Shown here: piece after piece, positions 10,263 to 22,715 of the stretch
How the letters are laid out: the number at the start of each line of letters is the position of its first letter
How positions within the stretch are numbered: the stretch's first letter is position 1
Source of the DNA: Bipolaris cookei
Taxonomy: Eukaryota > Ascomycota > Dothideomycetes > Pleosporales > Pleosporaceae
Assembly (NCBI GenBank): GCA_002286855.1
Contig: NRSV01000071.1
Coordinates: forward strand, 1-64,000
Length of the DNA stretch: 64,000 nucleotides
Reading direction: 5' to 3'
The notes under the pieces: model-generated
Told to the model about the DNA's origin: nothing
The model's input: only the letters and a program-made list of their open reading frames with translations
The model's database searches: none
Position numbers and translations under genes: made by a program

Positions 10263-10882
10263 GGTCTGAAGGTTCAGGAAAGGGTGAGGGGCTCGTCTGA
10301 GATAGTCACCAGGGAGGCATGAGGATGGGCATGGCTATGCAAATGCTGTTGTCGGCGGGTTGCAATGTTGGGCGGGTCAACTGTCGCGATGGTGGGTCCG
10401 GTATCGATAAGCATGTGTGTGACTAATCGGGGCGACGGAGACTTGGGTGGAGGGGAGACGCGGCGGTGAAATGGATGCATGCATGCATCGTCACCACTGC
10501 TGGACTTGCACGTGCACCACCACAACTCGCCCGCACGGCAGTACAGCCACCAGGTGTATTTGTACATGTGTACATGGAGGAATACAGGCACGCATGGCAT
10601 TGCTCTCAGCGTTCGCGCGAAGGATGCAGCCCAGTCGACGCCGCAGTGCGAGCAAGCCAGCCAGTTGCTGGTCTTGCCCCCACGTGTATCGAGTACCTGA
10701 GCATACTTACCGCCTTAGGAAGCATCGCCTTGTCGTCATCTCCGATACTAACGCACTTGGTCAACTCGAGAGCTTCGTGCACCATGGGTACATGGACACC
10801 ATACTCGTATAAGAATGCATACAGGTTCGCAGCAACATGGCTTCCGTAGCCCCCTTCCGCCTCTCCAGTGCCATCCACGCCC
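10263..10882. promoter_or_regulatory. Divergent promoter region, Zn2Cys6 factor / acid phosphatase
   Basis: This 620-bp interval separates two outward-facing genes. It holds a short ATGC tandem run (about 10472-10486) and frames without recognisable domains. I see no convincing TATA box or zinc-cluster site to single out. Confidence 0.5.
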
Positions 10883-12389
10883 ATGAAGCTTCTCGCATTG
10901 GTTCTTGTGGCCAGCAGCACTGCAGCTGCTGCCCAGCAGGATTTCAACATCTTCCAACACATTGGCGGTAATGCGCAGTGGTATCCGGGCGAGGAGACAA
11001 CCGGCATCTCATCCGAGGTGCCTGAGGGATGCAAAGTTGATTTGGCAGGTAACGTTGCTCCGTTGCCTACCAGACCATCCGATAAGCCACACTAACGCCT
11101 TTCCAGCTTTCTTCTCTCGCCATGGTTCGCGCTACCCGGACAGGGGGGCCTACAACGGATGGGTACAATTCTCAAAGTACATCCAGGCCGCCGGTAACTT
11201 CACCGTCACCAACCAAAAGCTTGCTTTCCTCAAGGCCTGGAAGCCCGTCTTGTCCAACCCCGAGGCTCAAATTGCCAACTTGAGCCCGACTGGCTGGAAG
11301 GAGCTCCACGAAATGGGTACCACCTGGCGCCTTCGTTACCCCAACTTGTACGAGTACAACACTCCCTTTACTATGTGGTCTAACTACTACACGTCCGGGC
11401 CCCGTGTACGAGACAGTGCTCGTCTGTTCGCACAAGGCTTTGTCGGTCCCAACGCCACCGACCTCACAACTATCTATGCTCTTAATGCAAGCAATCCTGC
11501 TAGTTGGGGCAACTCTCTCGCCCCCAGCGACCTTTGCAAGGCCTATGACGACCAAGGCGGCAGCCCTGCCAAGCCAGTATGGGACTCGATCTACCTAACA
11601 CCTATTGCCGCCAGGCTCAATTCCCAGATCCATGGAGGCTTGAACTTGACAAACAGCCAAGTCGATCAAATCCCATATCTTTGCGGTTTCGAGACACAGA
11701 TAACTGGCCGGCGTAGCCCATTCTGCGATATCCTGACCGATGAGGAGATTCTGCAGTACGAGTATGCTCAGGACCTGCGCTACTGGTATGGAACTGGCCT
11801 TGGCTCAGATATCGAGAAATACCAGATGCTACCAGTCATCGACATGACTGTACAGCGCTTTGTCGATGGCCCCAATGCAACTTACAAGACTGCCAACGGG
11901 ACCTTTACTCCGCCCAACATCATGGCCAACTTCGCCAACGATGGACAGATCAACCAGCTTGCTGCCATGATCGGTGTCTTTGACAGCCAGCCTCCACTTC
12001 CCGCTAATGTGTCGCTCTCTGATCGCCTGTTTCGATCCTCTCAAGTAGTCAAGATGCGTGGAACAGTTGCTTTTGAACGCTTATCCTGCCCAGCCGCTGC
12101 TCCCAGTAGCACCTACCTTTACCCCAATAGGCGTAACAGCACAAGCCTGAACGATGTTTACATCCGCATCCGCATCAACGATGTCGTTTACCCCGTCGCA
12201 GGATGTACTAATGGGCCAGGCTCTTCTTGCCCCTTGTCGGAATACCAGCAAATCATCCAGAGAAAGCGTGCTGAGGCTGGCGATTTTACCATGATTTGTA
12301 ACATGACTGATGCCAATCTTGATTCTCAGCCAAAGGCGACTTTCTTTTTCGACAACACACTACCTTGGCAGGTAGTTGTGAAGGCCTGA
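10883..12389 (+). CDS. Secreted histidine acid phosphatase / phytase-like
   Basis: CDS join 10883..11048, 11107..12389 (482 aa). The 58-nt intron has GTAACG...CTAAC...CAG signals. The start ATG 10883 is chosen because it opens a signal peptide (MKLLALVLVASSTAAAA). The phosphatase motif RHGSRYP lies at residues 60-66, with H61 the predicted phosphorylated nucleophile. The exon junction falls just before it. SGPRVRDSA matches the second phosphate-binding arginine block. The C-terminal proton-donor motif, usually HD, reads N333-D334 (ANDGQI), keeping the catalytic Asp. Several N-glycosylation sequons and cysteines fit an exported enzyme releasing phosphate from phytate or other phosphomonoesters. 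Substrate preference is not readable. Confidence 0.93.
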
Positions 12390-13425
12390 CCATGTCACCT
12401 GCATGTGCATACTGTGTGTAGAAAGCCACTGGTTGAAGCGGCAACGAAGTACATTTTATAGTAATATTATCATGCTTAATGATGACAGTGTGCATCCTTG
12501 TGGCGCACCTATAGTTCCATCTTCGCCGCAGCCGCGCCCTATTCTTCGCTGAATACCACCTGTCAAGGTGAGTCATGTGGTACTCATGTTCTCTATTGGC
12601 GTTTGGTCTTTGACATGCAAAGGGCGCGCATAACTGCTAGCCCACGTCTCGCTTAACAAATCTCGATAAGGCGCGCGCCCTACGCCCAACTTGTCAATTC
12701 TTGTGTTCCACGCGTTGCTCAGTTCTTGCTGGGATGTATTCAGTAGGACATTGCACACCGCCCTTGCATCCACACAGTGAAGGGACCCGGATTTCGGGTG
12801 GTTGACTGCAGAAACCAGGTAACCTCACATCACTCACCGTTTGTATAGTTAGCCGCATCCCAAACTAGAAACGAGTGGCTGGAACATCATGCACGCTACT
12901 GGCTATAATGTGGGGGCGCGGAGGTATGCCAGTTTCCGCCTCAGCCATGTTTGACCTTTAGGCATGACGACTGAGAGGTTTGTAACTTTTGACATAGTAA
13001 AAAGGCGTGATCGTATAGCCAGGCTCTGCAAGCTCCAACTTTGTGACTACATCATTCTAAGTAACAGCGAACGGTAAAGTAGAGGGCCGTACATAAAGAA
13101 GCATGATGCCGACCGAAGATCACTAAGAGTCATCACTGGGACCCAAGGTAATACAGACACAATCGCGCCCACATACTGACTGCACTGTGGTACGGCTACA
13201 CGCAGGGGACAACATAGTATCCCTGAACTGGACGAATCATAACCTATATTTCCTTTTCGTGCCCTTTTCCGGAAACCATCACGACCGACGCGTCGCATCG
13301 TAATAAGAGCAAACAGGACCACCCAATTCGCCTGCAAAACCTTGAGTTCAAAACGCCAACAAACGCCAATTCTACCAAAAAGTACCATATCAGACCACAA
13401 CAACCCTACAACACGTTCGCCAGCC
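12390..13425. other. Intergenic, nothing recognised
   Basis: Downstream of the phosphatase. A minus-strand frame at 13047-13622 lies antisense to the small gene that follows and shows no family features. No repeats or RNA genes seen. Confidence 0.5.
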
Positions 13426-13710
13426 ATGTCCACGTTCACAACAACATCCCGCACGTCGACTGACAGTTTAAACCCATGGAAATCACTTTCTTCCGCTACA
13501 TCCATGCGCTCCTCTATGCGGGGGTTTACGCTGAAAGAGCCGAGCAAGACACGAAGCCTATGGAACTCTATCAAGCGACATACGCGAGAACACCATGAAA
13601 GTCTGAACGCGGCATATGCCATATATTATGGCCAAGGAAGATGCCTGGATGAGCATTGTGACGGAAGGAAACTAGAACTCTGGCAATATCGACGTGGTGG
13701 GCATGTCTGA
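13426..13710 (+). CDS. Small hypothetical protein (94 aa)
   Basis: The frame from ATG 13426 encodes a Ser/Thr-rich N-terminus followed by a basic-aromatic core (SLWNSIKRHTREHHESLN, AYAIYYGQGR). It has no signal peptide or membrane segment. Ascomycete genomes often carry small proteins of this composition, but I do not recognise a named family. The core is compositionally unlike a random frame, which is the main reason to list it. It could be a terminal exon of a larger gene. No function is proposed. Confidence 0.42.
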   Translation: MSTFTTTSRTSTDSLNPWKSLSSATSMRSSMRGFTLKEPSKTRSLWNSIKRHTREHHESLNAAYAIYYGQGRCLDEHCDGRKLELWQYRRGGHV

Positions 13711-15282
13711 GCCTCATCTTTCTGATGATTGGGAAGGCTAGAGACAATTATTTCAAGGTGCTGAACCAGGAAACTTTGAGATACTCGTTGATAAGCAACT
13801 TGGCTTCCATGGGATTTGATTAATCTTCCTAAAAAGTTGATGTTTTTGTATTTTGGCAACACTCAATCGTTTAATGGAAATACTGCACTTCTTTCTTCCT
13901 CCCCATTACCAATGAGATGTCCCCACAGCTCATATTGCTATATAACCACTCCGAGTCGAACTAAGCTGCGAAAGCATACCCGCGTTCTCAAGTTTTATAT
14001 GGGTATCAGTTGGCCTCCCTATCAAATTGCAACATACTTTTATGTTCACCTCACACATCTTCCTCATCTCCAACCCTATATATCTCTCTAGATATTATCA
14101 ATGGTCTCTTGGAAAATCCCTTATAAAATATGATACATTGCCAAAGGCACGGCTAATATTCGTTCTTACAATCAGGAGTTACAGCAAAAGCACACCGGTA
14201 TTCGTCCCTGAGTTACAGGAGCTTGCAGCGCTATCTTCAAAAGCGATCTGCAAGTCGTTTCCGCACTGCATGCTGCTTTTATTGGGAATTTTTCATGGAG
14301 ATGCCTACGCTCCAAATTATTACTTCTGTCACGGTGTTGTTGTTCTCGAAATTTCCTTCTTTTGACGCCCTTGTCTCAAGTTTTAAGTGGTGAAAAACAG
14401 CGTGGGCGAGGGTGAGACTAAGCATCTGAAGAATGATTATGGACTGCTTGTAGTTCAACTATCTGTAGCATAGCCGAGAGACCTGCAAAACTTACTCAAC
14501 AATGTGCCGTCCCCCTGAAATTCGTGCTGTGCGATAAATGTTCGAAAATTGAAACTGCAAACGTCCAGACATCTACTACCAAAAGAATACGGGAAGCGAA
14601 CGATACCGACAAAACCAATGTATGGCCACCCTATGGTGTATTCAGTGCAGCATCGTGCCCTGTAGATAATGTCTTGGTGTGTAGAGTTTGTCCACGAATT
14701 GAAAGACTACATAGGATCAATTGGTGGCGGCGCCTTCCTGTCGGTGAGACCTACTGGTATTTTTGCCGCCCCTCACGGATGAGCTGCGTTCTCCAACTAC
14801 CTAGGGTGATGGATTAGCATGTTCCAAGGATCCAGCACAATGCGTCGATACAGAATACTCAAGACTTTCATCCAAACCTTGCTTTATTGAATGTGATGAT
14901 TCCTGTATCATAGAAAAACAGGGTTCAACTTCAGTATGGTGGCTCGATCTGTGTTGGCCACACGAAACATGCATTCATGACATTAACCGGGGGCCAAGTG
15001 GGCTAATATCGAAGCCACAATTCCTAAATGGGGCTCGCGTCAGATCAGTCGAATCAGAAGGCTTCTCGTATGTGCTAATGTCCATCCATCTGACGAATAT
15101 GATAAACCAATCACGTCCTGCCGCCAAATTATGTATGCCTCCCATCCTCAGCCTCAAATCGTCATGGCATCAAGCAACTACAACCAAGCAAGTGTTGTCG
15201 TAAAAGGGAGTTCCTGTTCTGGAGGGTCAAGCAGTCACTAACACTGCAAATGGGAAACTCGACTGTGAAGCTCACCTGAATC
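13711..15282. other. Intergenic, AT-richer, no gene recognised
   Basis: Several frames of 60-112 codons exist (for example 14027-14365 plus) but none has domain signatures or plausible splice partners. No repeat structure noted. Confidence 0.45.
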
Positions 15283-15753
15283 ATGGCTTCACAAATGGTG
15301 CATATGATCCAAAATTTGCTCCACCCGATGTCGAGAGAGATGACGCGTCAAACAGAAGAGAAAGGTCCACCATTAATGCCGCGCAATGGGAGGAGCGAGA
15401 AAGAAGATTCCTTCATGTTCGTGGGCATTTGTCTCGCTGTCGTGGTCATTGTGGCAACACCGATGGTTTGGGTCTGGATGACGGATCGCATCAGGAGACG
15501 CAAATTGGACCCCTTCAGAAAGCTCCGCGATCTCGAGCATAATGGGAAGGATTCAATTCTGAACCCACCTTCTTATGAACGACCACCAATTGTCGATTCC
15601 ATATGGGCGAGACAAGAAAGGTACAAGACATCGAAGCCTGCAAAAGCTGTTACAGCCGATCGAGTCTTGGGCATTGACAAGGCTTCATACCTACAACGTA
15701 TCGTGCCACAGAGCGGTTCGTTAAATTATCAAAAGCCTATTACCTCTCACTGA
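15283..15753 (+). CDS. Predicted single-pass membrane protein (156 aa), unknown
   Basis: The frame from ATG 15283 encodes a polar N-terminus and one hydrophobic helix (about residues 46-65, FVGICLAVVVIVATPMVWVW). A basic stop-transfer segment (DRIRRRKLDPFRK) and a soluble tail of about 85 residues follow. This is the layout of a small bitopic membrane protein, tail in the cytosol by the positive-inside rule. No conserved domain is recognised and an upstream exon cannot be excluded. It is followed 171 bp later by the C2H2 protein on the same strand. Confidence 0.5.
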   Translation: MASQMVHMIQNLLHPMSREMTRQTEEKGPPLMPRNGRSEKEDSFMFVGICLAVVVIVATPMVWVWMTDRIRRRKLDPFRKLRDLEHNGKDSILNPPSYERPPIVDSIWARQERYKTSKPAKAVTADRVLGIDKASYLQRIVPQSGSLNYQKPITSH

Positions 15754-15924
15754 TTCATATATATAGAGGGCTCATCTCAGCTACTCACTGTAGCTCCTGC
15801 ACATCTTGGCTGGGCGAGACAAAGGGTCAGTGGAACCAATAACCAAGAGCAGTGCATAAGCCCCTGGGATGCAGAGCACGCTCCAAATCCAGTCATATTT
15901 CCCTGGCTCCAAAAGAGAAGTGCC

Positions 15925-16547
15925 ATGTCTAGAAGCATCGACTCAGGAAGTAGTAAAGAAAGTCTGCAAACTGTGGCACTAACGAGCACATCAACGCCTC
16001 GAACCTCGTCCCCCTCTGAAACTACAACACGTGTTTCTGCCGATGATCCATTCCTGGACTCGCCAATCGAATATACCAGTTCTTGTCGAAACAGCGAAAA
16101 GTCGTGTGAATCATCAGATACTGGTCGGGATGGGCGCGGTGAGTCCGCGCAGCCATGTGATGCAGATGCTCCTGCTTCTGCACAATCCGGAAAGACAGCT
16201 AGGTCTTATTATTGCGACGCGTGCCAAACGATGTATCCCACGAAAGGGCAGCTCAAGTAAGTCAGGCACTGGAATGCGAACGATTGCTTTGTCTTGCTAA
16301 GTAATGGGCTTTCAGTATGCATCTCAACCGCAAGCATCGCCGACGCTATCGCTGTCAGCACTGCCCGTCAGCATTTGCGCTAAAAGCCGACTTGAGGAGG
16401 CATGAGCGAAGTGTTCACAAGGACATGTACCAAGCACAAGCATTTTCTTGTCCTAATCCGGCATGCACCATTCCACAAAAAAGGTTTACACGGAGAGACA
16501 ACCTCGAAAGACACATACGGCGTTGTCAAAATCGCGAGTCAGGATAA
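15925..16547 (+). CDS. C2H2 zinc-finger protein (187 aa)
   Basis: CDS join 15925..16256, 16316..16547; the 59-nt intron starts GTAAGT and ends TTTCAG. The junction rebuilds the first finger exactly: C-x2-C-x12-H-x4-H (YYCDACQTMYPTKGQLNMH, then LNRKH). That confirms the intron. Finger 2 is YRCQHCPSAFALKADLRRH (C-x2-C-x12-H-x4-H). A third, atypical finger has C-x4-C and ends H-x3-C (FSCPNPAC...HIRRC). The first 90 residues are Ser/Thr-rich and disordered. Three tandem fingers imply nucleic-acid binding, so it is probably a nuclear regulator; targets are unknown. Confidence 0.85.
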
Positions 16548-19375
16548 GAAGTCGCCAAGCATACGTAGGAGGTTTTTTTTATTTCTCCGAAGACATCACA
16601 CGACCATGTTCTACTACCTACCCAAACCGGATATATTTGCGCCGGACGCCGAGGGCAATTCTCCGCTAGAAATCATGCGTAACCCCTACAGACACGTTAT
16701 TGGAGAGGAGGGAGGTGATTTATAAACGGAAGCTATACTACAACATGATTGCTAAGGGATGTGAGCGAGGCCCCCTGCTGCCGGCCCATGATGGCATTTC
16801 CTTGTGCATTTTCCTTGTCTACGGATTGGCAAATTGGATGAGAGTTTGCAAAAAAATCTGTAAAGCTCCGAAACTACTACTATGGGAATGCGATGATCCC
16901 GGCTTCTCCGGGATCCATTTCAAGAATGTCCGTGTCCTTAGCCGAATACCAACATTACGGGTCAGGGTCAGTCTCAGTGAGGCCAAGGATGAACTAATTT
17001 GTTGGCCACATGACGGCTTGATCCTGGGTCTTTGATGCGTCAGGTTCCAGGACAGTGTGATTGTGTCAAGATCAGGTTCAAATGGGGAAATACTTGGTGC
17101 TGACTATCACGGAATTTGAACAAGCTGAGGCCTACCCAAACTGCATTAAAGGCTTTGATATTTGTGATTGTTTGGATAATATTAACATTAGGGCGCGCCT
17201 ACCACCTGGGCACTTGTAAAAAAAAACATTCATAGCTAACTAATATATAACATATAATCAAAGCCTTTTCGCCGTGTTGAGATATTTCGACCACAGGAAA
17301 ACCTAACTTGCATCGAGCACAGTTATTTAGTCAAAAGCTCCACCCCTCTAATAAAAAACAAGCGGCTCTAAACAGGTAGGCAAGGCCAAGGCTTCACATT
17401 CCATGTACATTCTGCAGCCTGCACATAATCAACAGGCTTCTTGCGGCACCGTGCAAAAGCAATGTATTCCGTAATTTGTCGCTCGCGTCTAGCTTCGGCC
17501 CCACGACACAATATGCACATGCATGTGTACGGGGTGTTCGCGTGCAGACTCGTGCCATACACTTCGACAAGGCGGCATTGGTTCCCCAACCAGCGATCGA
17601 TGTTGAGGTCCTTCGAGGAAGTGAAATTATGGTAAGCTGTTGGAGTGGATGATGCTTTTGTGGTGAGAGTTTCCAGTAATGAGGGGTTCGTGACACTGGT
17701 GTCGCGTCTTGTTTGCAAACATGGTATTGAGTCATACACCGTAGGACCGACCAGGAGTCCGAAGGAATCCAAAACGGGCTGCTTGAGCCATAGTATTTGA
17801 GGGAGACGCAATGCCCCCAAAGCTGGCGTCTAGGGTGGTTGCGGATTTACCAGGCATAGGACAAGCCGAACCGGGTAATATGGGAGAGTCTGGTAATGTG
17901 CGTGATGGCTTGGCGGACTGCACCCAGATTGGGCGCATGAAGCCTACTCGGTTGGTTTTGGCATAGAGAGCTGGGTGGAGCTTCTTGATACGCATGGTCT
18001 TGTGTTGGCCTCGACCTGGACATGGGCTGGGGCTGGGTCCTTCTTCAGCATCGACTGCCACTTAGATGTTGTCATCTTGAGCAGGTCCTTGAAAAGGGTA
18101 TGGTCGGACGAAGACGGGTTTCCATCCAGATGATACATTGTGGGCGTGTTTGGGGAGTTGGTGTCGAAGGAGCAAAAATAAATAAATAGAGGATGTTGAC
18201 GGAGTGTTAGCGGCAGAGGATGGAATTTATGCGCCGCGTGCACCCTAGGCCTTTCTACATACTTTTGCCTGTGGGCGCATTCTAGCCCGGTCCTCCCCCG
18301 CCCTTTGCCGCTCATGACCTGCAACCCCCCACGGTCCGATGCGACGCAGTTCCATGTTTTTTACCCCCTTCGTTACCATCTTCATCTCATAGAGGCGCGC
18401 ACGCACACACAGACACACCAATATGTATTTGTATACGTGTATTACGAATGTATGCAAATTGAATGTCGTGGAGAAAATGCGCGTTTAGCAAACAACAGGG
18501 TGTGCACGGAAGCCTGACCGTTAGTTACTGTGGCTGACCTGTTGATGGCTGTGCTACCAAGTCTGTCGTCTCACCGCCATTGAAGCCCGATTATACTTTC
18601 CGCCTTCTTTTTTTTCCTGCATGGAAGTATCGTGCACGGCAAACAACCCGGACTAGTCACGTTGTGAAATTGGCTTGAGCCTTAGGTCAGCAGTGCCCGG
18701 TGACGAGTACTCATGATAGAAGTGTGAGCTGTCTTTGTACAGCAGTCGGATGACGTGACCAGCTGAATAGGCACTGGCCGACTATGATTTTGGCTTGCCC
18801 AGCCATGTTCTTCGGATCCAAACCGCTCGCGCCATTGGAAAGCGACGGCCTTCACTTGACTAATTTGGTCTTGGTTGTCGCCATTCGAAACATCTTTCTG
18901 GTCAACACCATGCCTCTTTTGATCACTTCACATACCCTTCTTACAAGTCTAGACTGTTCAGTTGTTTCTTCCAGGTGCACTGGAAGACACAATGTAATGA
19001 CTGTATGGACATCCCACGCTGCTATATTTCCATACTTGCCTTCAGTAAAGGGTACAGCGACTGGCGAGGAACACGTATGTAACACATACATCATAACCAA
19101 AGCTTAAGTTTGGGTAGATGGCTTGTTGAGAGGTTTTGTACAGTGGAACCGAGAGATGCAAGCTGGATCACTGGCTTAAGTGCCAGCATCGAGCCAAACC
19201 CAAGACGTGGAGAGCGGCGTGCAGGTACCCGAATATCTGTATGGGGGAAACCTTCTAGGAGGCACCTAGTACATATAGCGCAAACCTAGGCAGTGTTCAA
19301 CTTGCAAACCCTTTTTATCTGCACTATATCGCCCACGGGAAAGCAGAGCGCTTTGGTTCACTGCGACATCAAACA
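16548..19375. other. Long intergenic region, no convincing gene
   Basis: Minus-strand frames at 17368-18324 and a plus frame at 18784-19107 are open but overlap in several frames, lack domain signatures and give no consistent spliced product. A 63-codon minus frame beginning at ATG 18138 is the best candidate for a real small gene but has no family I recognise. A short CA-rich segment lies near 18400. Confidence 0.45.
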
Positions 19376-21511
19376 ATGAACAAGTGAGTTGCTGTCTCCG
19401 TGTCGTATCACTCTGAATTCTGACTTTCGGGACAAAGGGCACTTGGGAGCCCTACCGCGCAGGCATCTAGTATTGACCTGCCAGACAGTGAAGATGGCAC
19501 CTGCAAGCTGAGACGCGTTCCGGACAGAGTTCCCACCATGGTCTGGATAGTGGCTGTAGTAGGGTTCTGGGAGCGAGCAGCCTTTTGGGGCAGTAGGTCT
19601 GGCTTCAAACTCAGGTCGAAAAACAACTGACTCTTTTCTGACTATAGTCGCTGCGCCTTGGCGTACGTTTCTCCGTTTCCCCATTGTCAGTTGACCAGGG
19701 CCACCATTGACACTGTCATGCTACAGAAAACTACATGGAGAATCCACGACATTACACCATAGAAGGCACCCCGGGAGCCCTGAATCTCGGCCAATCAACA
19801 GCAACACGCATCTTCTGCGGGTTCTTCGTAGTCTACTTCACTTGCCCAATCCTCTTTGCACCACTGGTAGATAGCCGCGTGGGCCAGTACAAGACATTGG
19901 TCATCAGCTTAGCAGTGTACGTGCTAGGATGCATTGCTTTGGCCATCAGCTCGTACCCGAGCATGCTTGACCGAGGAGCCGGCCTTCCGGGTTTACTCAT
20001 GTCAATGGCCTTGATCGCCTTAGGAGGCGGATGTGTACGTCTCACTCGCTACTACAAAGCATATGCGGTACTTACTAGATCTTACCAGTCGCAAGCTATC
20101 GTCAGGTCCTTTATCGCTGCGCAGTACAAAGATAGGACCCCACGACTCCGAACATGCCCGCCATCTCCAAATCGATGCTTGGATTTCCTTCGAAAGCGAC
20201 TGGATGATACAAACTTCTCCAAATGGCTGCCAGCCGCTTCGACTGAAGAAGTCGTCGTGGTCGATCCTAAACTTACCCTCAAGTTCACCTATACTTTACT
20301 GTTTTGGGTTGGAAATTTAGGCGCACTCTTGGTGTTCCCAATTGTTTGCATCGAGAGATTTTTCGGCTTCTTTCCCGCCTTTGTCTTGGGTGGTGGTTGT
20401 GCATTCATGGCCTTTTTGATCATCATTGCTGGCAAGAAATACTTTGGTATGATTCGTTACTGAGATTGGTGCAAAATTATTACTAACTTCAATAGTAAAA
20501 CCTCCGCTTGCAGACAATGTAATGATACCAGCGGCAAAGGTACTTGGCTGTGCTGCGCGCAACGGGTTTAAGATGAAGCGTACAGACCCTGCTTACCAGC
20601 TTGCGAATCGAGACAAAACAGTGCCATGGAGTAGCGAATTCTCCAATGAAATCACACGCGCTTTGGGTGCTTGCAGGGTCCTGTCGGTATCTCTCTCCAC
20701 TCGCACAATATCTACAAGCTGACACCATTTTAGTCTAGCATTCATCATTTTCTACATCTGCTTCGACCAAATGCAGAACAACTTGATTTCTCAAGCAGGT
20801 GACATGAACAAAGGACAGACACCCAACGAAGTCGTACCAAGTATGAACCAGGTCGCATGCATCGTCATCAGTCCATTGGTCGAATACGTTCTTGATCCAG
20901 CACTATCCAAGCGACGCATTTACCTGAAGCCCGTTACTCGCATCGCCATTGGCTTTACTTTCCTCTCGCTTTCCATGGCTTACGCAGCCGTGGTACAACA
21001 CTTCATTTATATCTCCTCGCCTTGTTTCGATCATCCGTCTTTATGCGATGACCATCATCTGGCTGCCCAGAATCGACCGAACATTTGGATACAAACGCCT
21101 GTATTTGTGCTCATGGCCGCGGGCGAGGTTTTTGCTATGACCACGGCCATGGAATACGCAGAGACACATTCGCCCAGGGAGATGAAGGTACTCGTACAAT
21201 CTATCAACATGCTCATCACTGGCGTTGGGTCAGTGTTTGCCATGGTGATTGCTGAAGCGGCTCGCGATCCATATTTGATGATTTTCTACTCCAGTCTGGC
21301 CGGTGCCATGGCTCTCACGACAATTGTATTCTACGCCTTGTTCCGGAACAAAGACAAAGACGAACCCAAACTTCCGTTTGATCCAGAGGGTAGCACAAAG
21401 ACCGAGAACGAAAAGGGCAATGGCATTTCTTGTGCAGCGCGTACACCACGAGATTTCGTGCACCCGGATACGAGTATTGGTACCCAGGCCACGGTCATCA
21501 GGGCAGAGTAG
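19376..21511 (+). CDS. POT/PTR-family proton-coupled peptide transporter
   Basis: CDS join 19376..19383, 19438..19592, 19648..19662, 19727..20034, 20089..20446, 20496..20682, 20734..21511 (602 aa). All six introns are 49-66 nt with GT-AG ends, and phases close perfectly. Exon 3 is only 15 nt; it and its neighbours restore the POT N-terminal motif ERAAFWGIAAPWQNYMENP. Later landmarks are GTPGALNLGQSTAT, VVVVDPKLTLKFTY, FDQMQNNLISQAG and QTPVFVLMAAGEVF, with about 12 hydrophobic helices. The protein imports di- and tripeptides with protons across the plasma membrane. A roughly 35-residue insertion near 20150-20250 is unusual. The 8-nt first exon is the least certain part. Confidence 0.88.
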
Positions 21512-22078
21512 AGAGGCTTCCCAAGTAAGTATTTCCCGTATTCAAACTGGTCTTGAACTAATGATTCTTAACAGTCTTGGGAAAATATCCAGCATATTTT
21601 GCCGTCAAACATTGCCAGTCAACACTTCGGCGATTGTGTGGAAGTGATGGCCTATTATGGAAAGTATCAGATGCATCACCCAAAGCTCCCAACCCAGGTC
21701 TTTGTTTTGGTTAAAGGTATTGTCATAGAACAGACGGCAGTATTGCACCAACAAGGAGGTTTTTTGATGATGTCTCGAACTTTCACCAAGTTTACATGCA
21801 ATAACATCCACCATAGATTTCATGTTCTATGTCGCTCAAAGAGAAGACGTATTATTTGCTGCTAGCATAGAAGATGAAGACAATGTTTAATCAAAGATTT
21901 CAAATTATGTGTACAAACAGGTATGATATGAATGCATAGCATTGTTGTTGGTGGTCGTACTTTGCATCTGTCGCCATGAGAAGTCCGCTAGGCTCATCTT
22001 CGTCGAGACAAAAGTATACATAAACATACAATAGGATGAAAAACTCACAGCCACTGACTCCGAGGACAAAAAAAGAAT
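21512..22078. other. Intergenic, nothing recognised
   Basis: 3' flank of the peptide transporter up to the tRNA gene; only short frames without domains. Confidence 0.5.
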
Positions 22079-22150
22079 TGCCTTCGGCCAGAATTGAACT
22101 GACGGCCTCGTCATTACTAGTGACGCGCTCTACCACTGAGCTACGAAGGC
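22079..22150 (-). tRNA. tRNA-Thr (anticodon AGU)
   Basis: Seventy-two nt without an intron. The acceptor stem GCCTTCG/CGAAGGC is perfect, with discriminator A. The D arm is GCTC...GAGC and the anticodon stem CGTCA/TGACG is perfect. The loop CTAGTAA places AGT (read as inosine) at 34-36, so it decodes ACU/ACC/ACA threonine codons. The T arm is GTCAG-TTCAATT-CTGGC. The internal A box (TAGCTCAGTGG) is canonical. It stands alone between the peptide transporter and the CLC gene. Confidence 0.95.
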
Positions 22151-22715
22151 AGGATTGGTTGCTTTGGATTAAAAATTGTTAAAATTAAACATAAATATCT
22201 CCATCCAATATTTGATACGACGAAGCGATTTAGAATAATATTCTCGAGATCATTCTATCGTTACACACCGCAGTGGAAGATTTGCAGACCGCGAACAATA
22301 AAAAGAGCTAGAAGGTGGGGCTGTTATGCATCAACCCCTAACTCAACATAGATAAGTACCGTTGGCGAATTATGAGGACATCACAGCATTGACCACAGCC
22401 AACTGAACCTTTGCCGTGCTGAAATGCCATCTAAGAATCTAATTCAATTCACTGTCACCAAACCATACTAGTGAACGGCAAATGATGCCCGCTCAACGAA
22501 GAGATCATGTAATACTTCGCTCCACTCCTATGCGGTGCGAGAGAGAATGACTAGCAACTACAACGCCAGTGTAAATGCAACATACAGCCTGTGGATATCG
22601 CTCGTGTATTTTGCAATGAAAGATGGAAAGGAAGAAGTCCCACCAGTGGGTAAGGAGAGGATAAAAATAACATGGAAAGAAGGGTTTCGAAGATTTTTCA
22701 GTTGCGAGCACTAGC
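22151..22715. other. Intergenic, nothing recognised
   Basis: Sequence between tRNA-Thr and the 3' end of the CLC gene, including the likely CLC 3' UTR. No gene or repeat seen. Confidence 0.5.

Noticed and set aside
8856..12389. Secondary-metabolite or catabolic cluster around the Zn2Cys6 factor
   Set aside because: Neighbours are a phosphatase and unrelated genes; no synthase, P450 or dehydrogenase is present.
13047..13622. 191-codon minus-strand frame
   Set aside because: Overlaps the small plus-strand protein in antisense, with no recognisable family or start context.
17368..18324. Overlapping minus-strand frames that might form a spliced gene
   Set aside because: Tried joining them with GT-AG introns; no combination gave a conserved or even clearly protein-like product.
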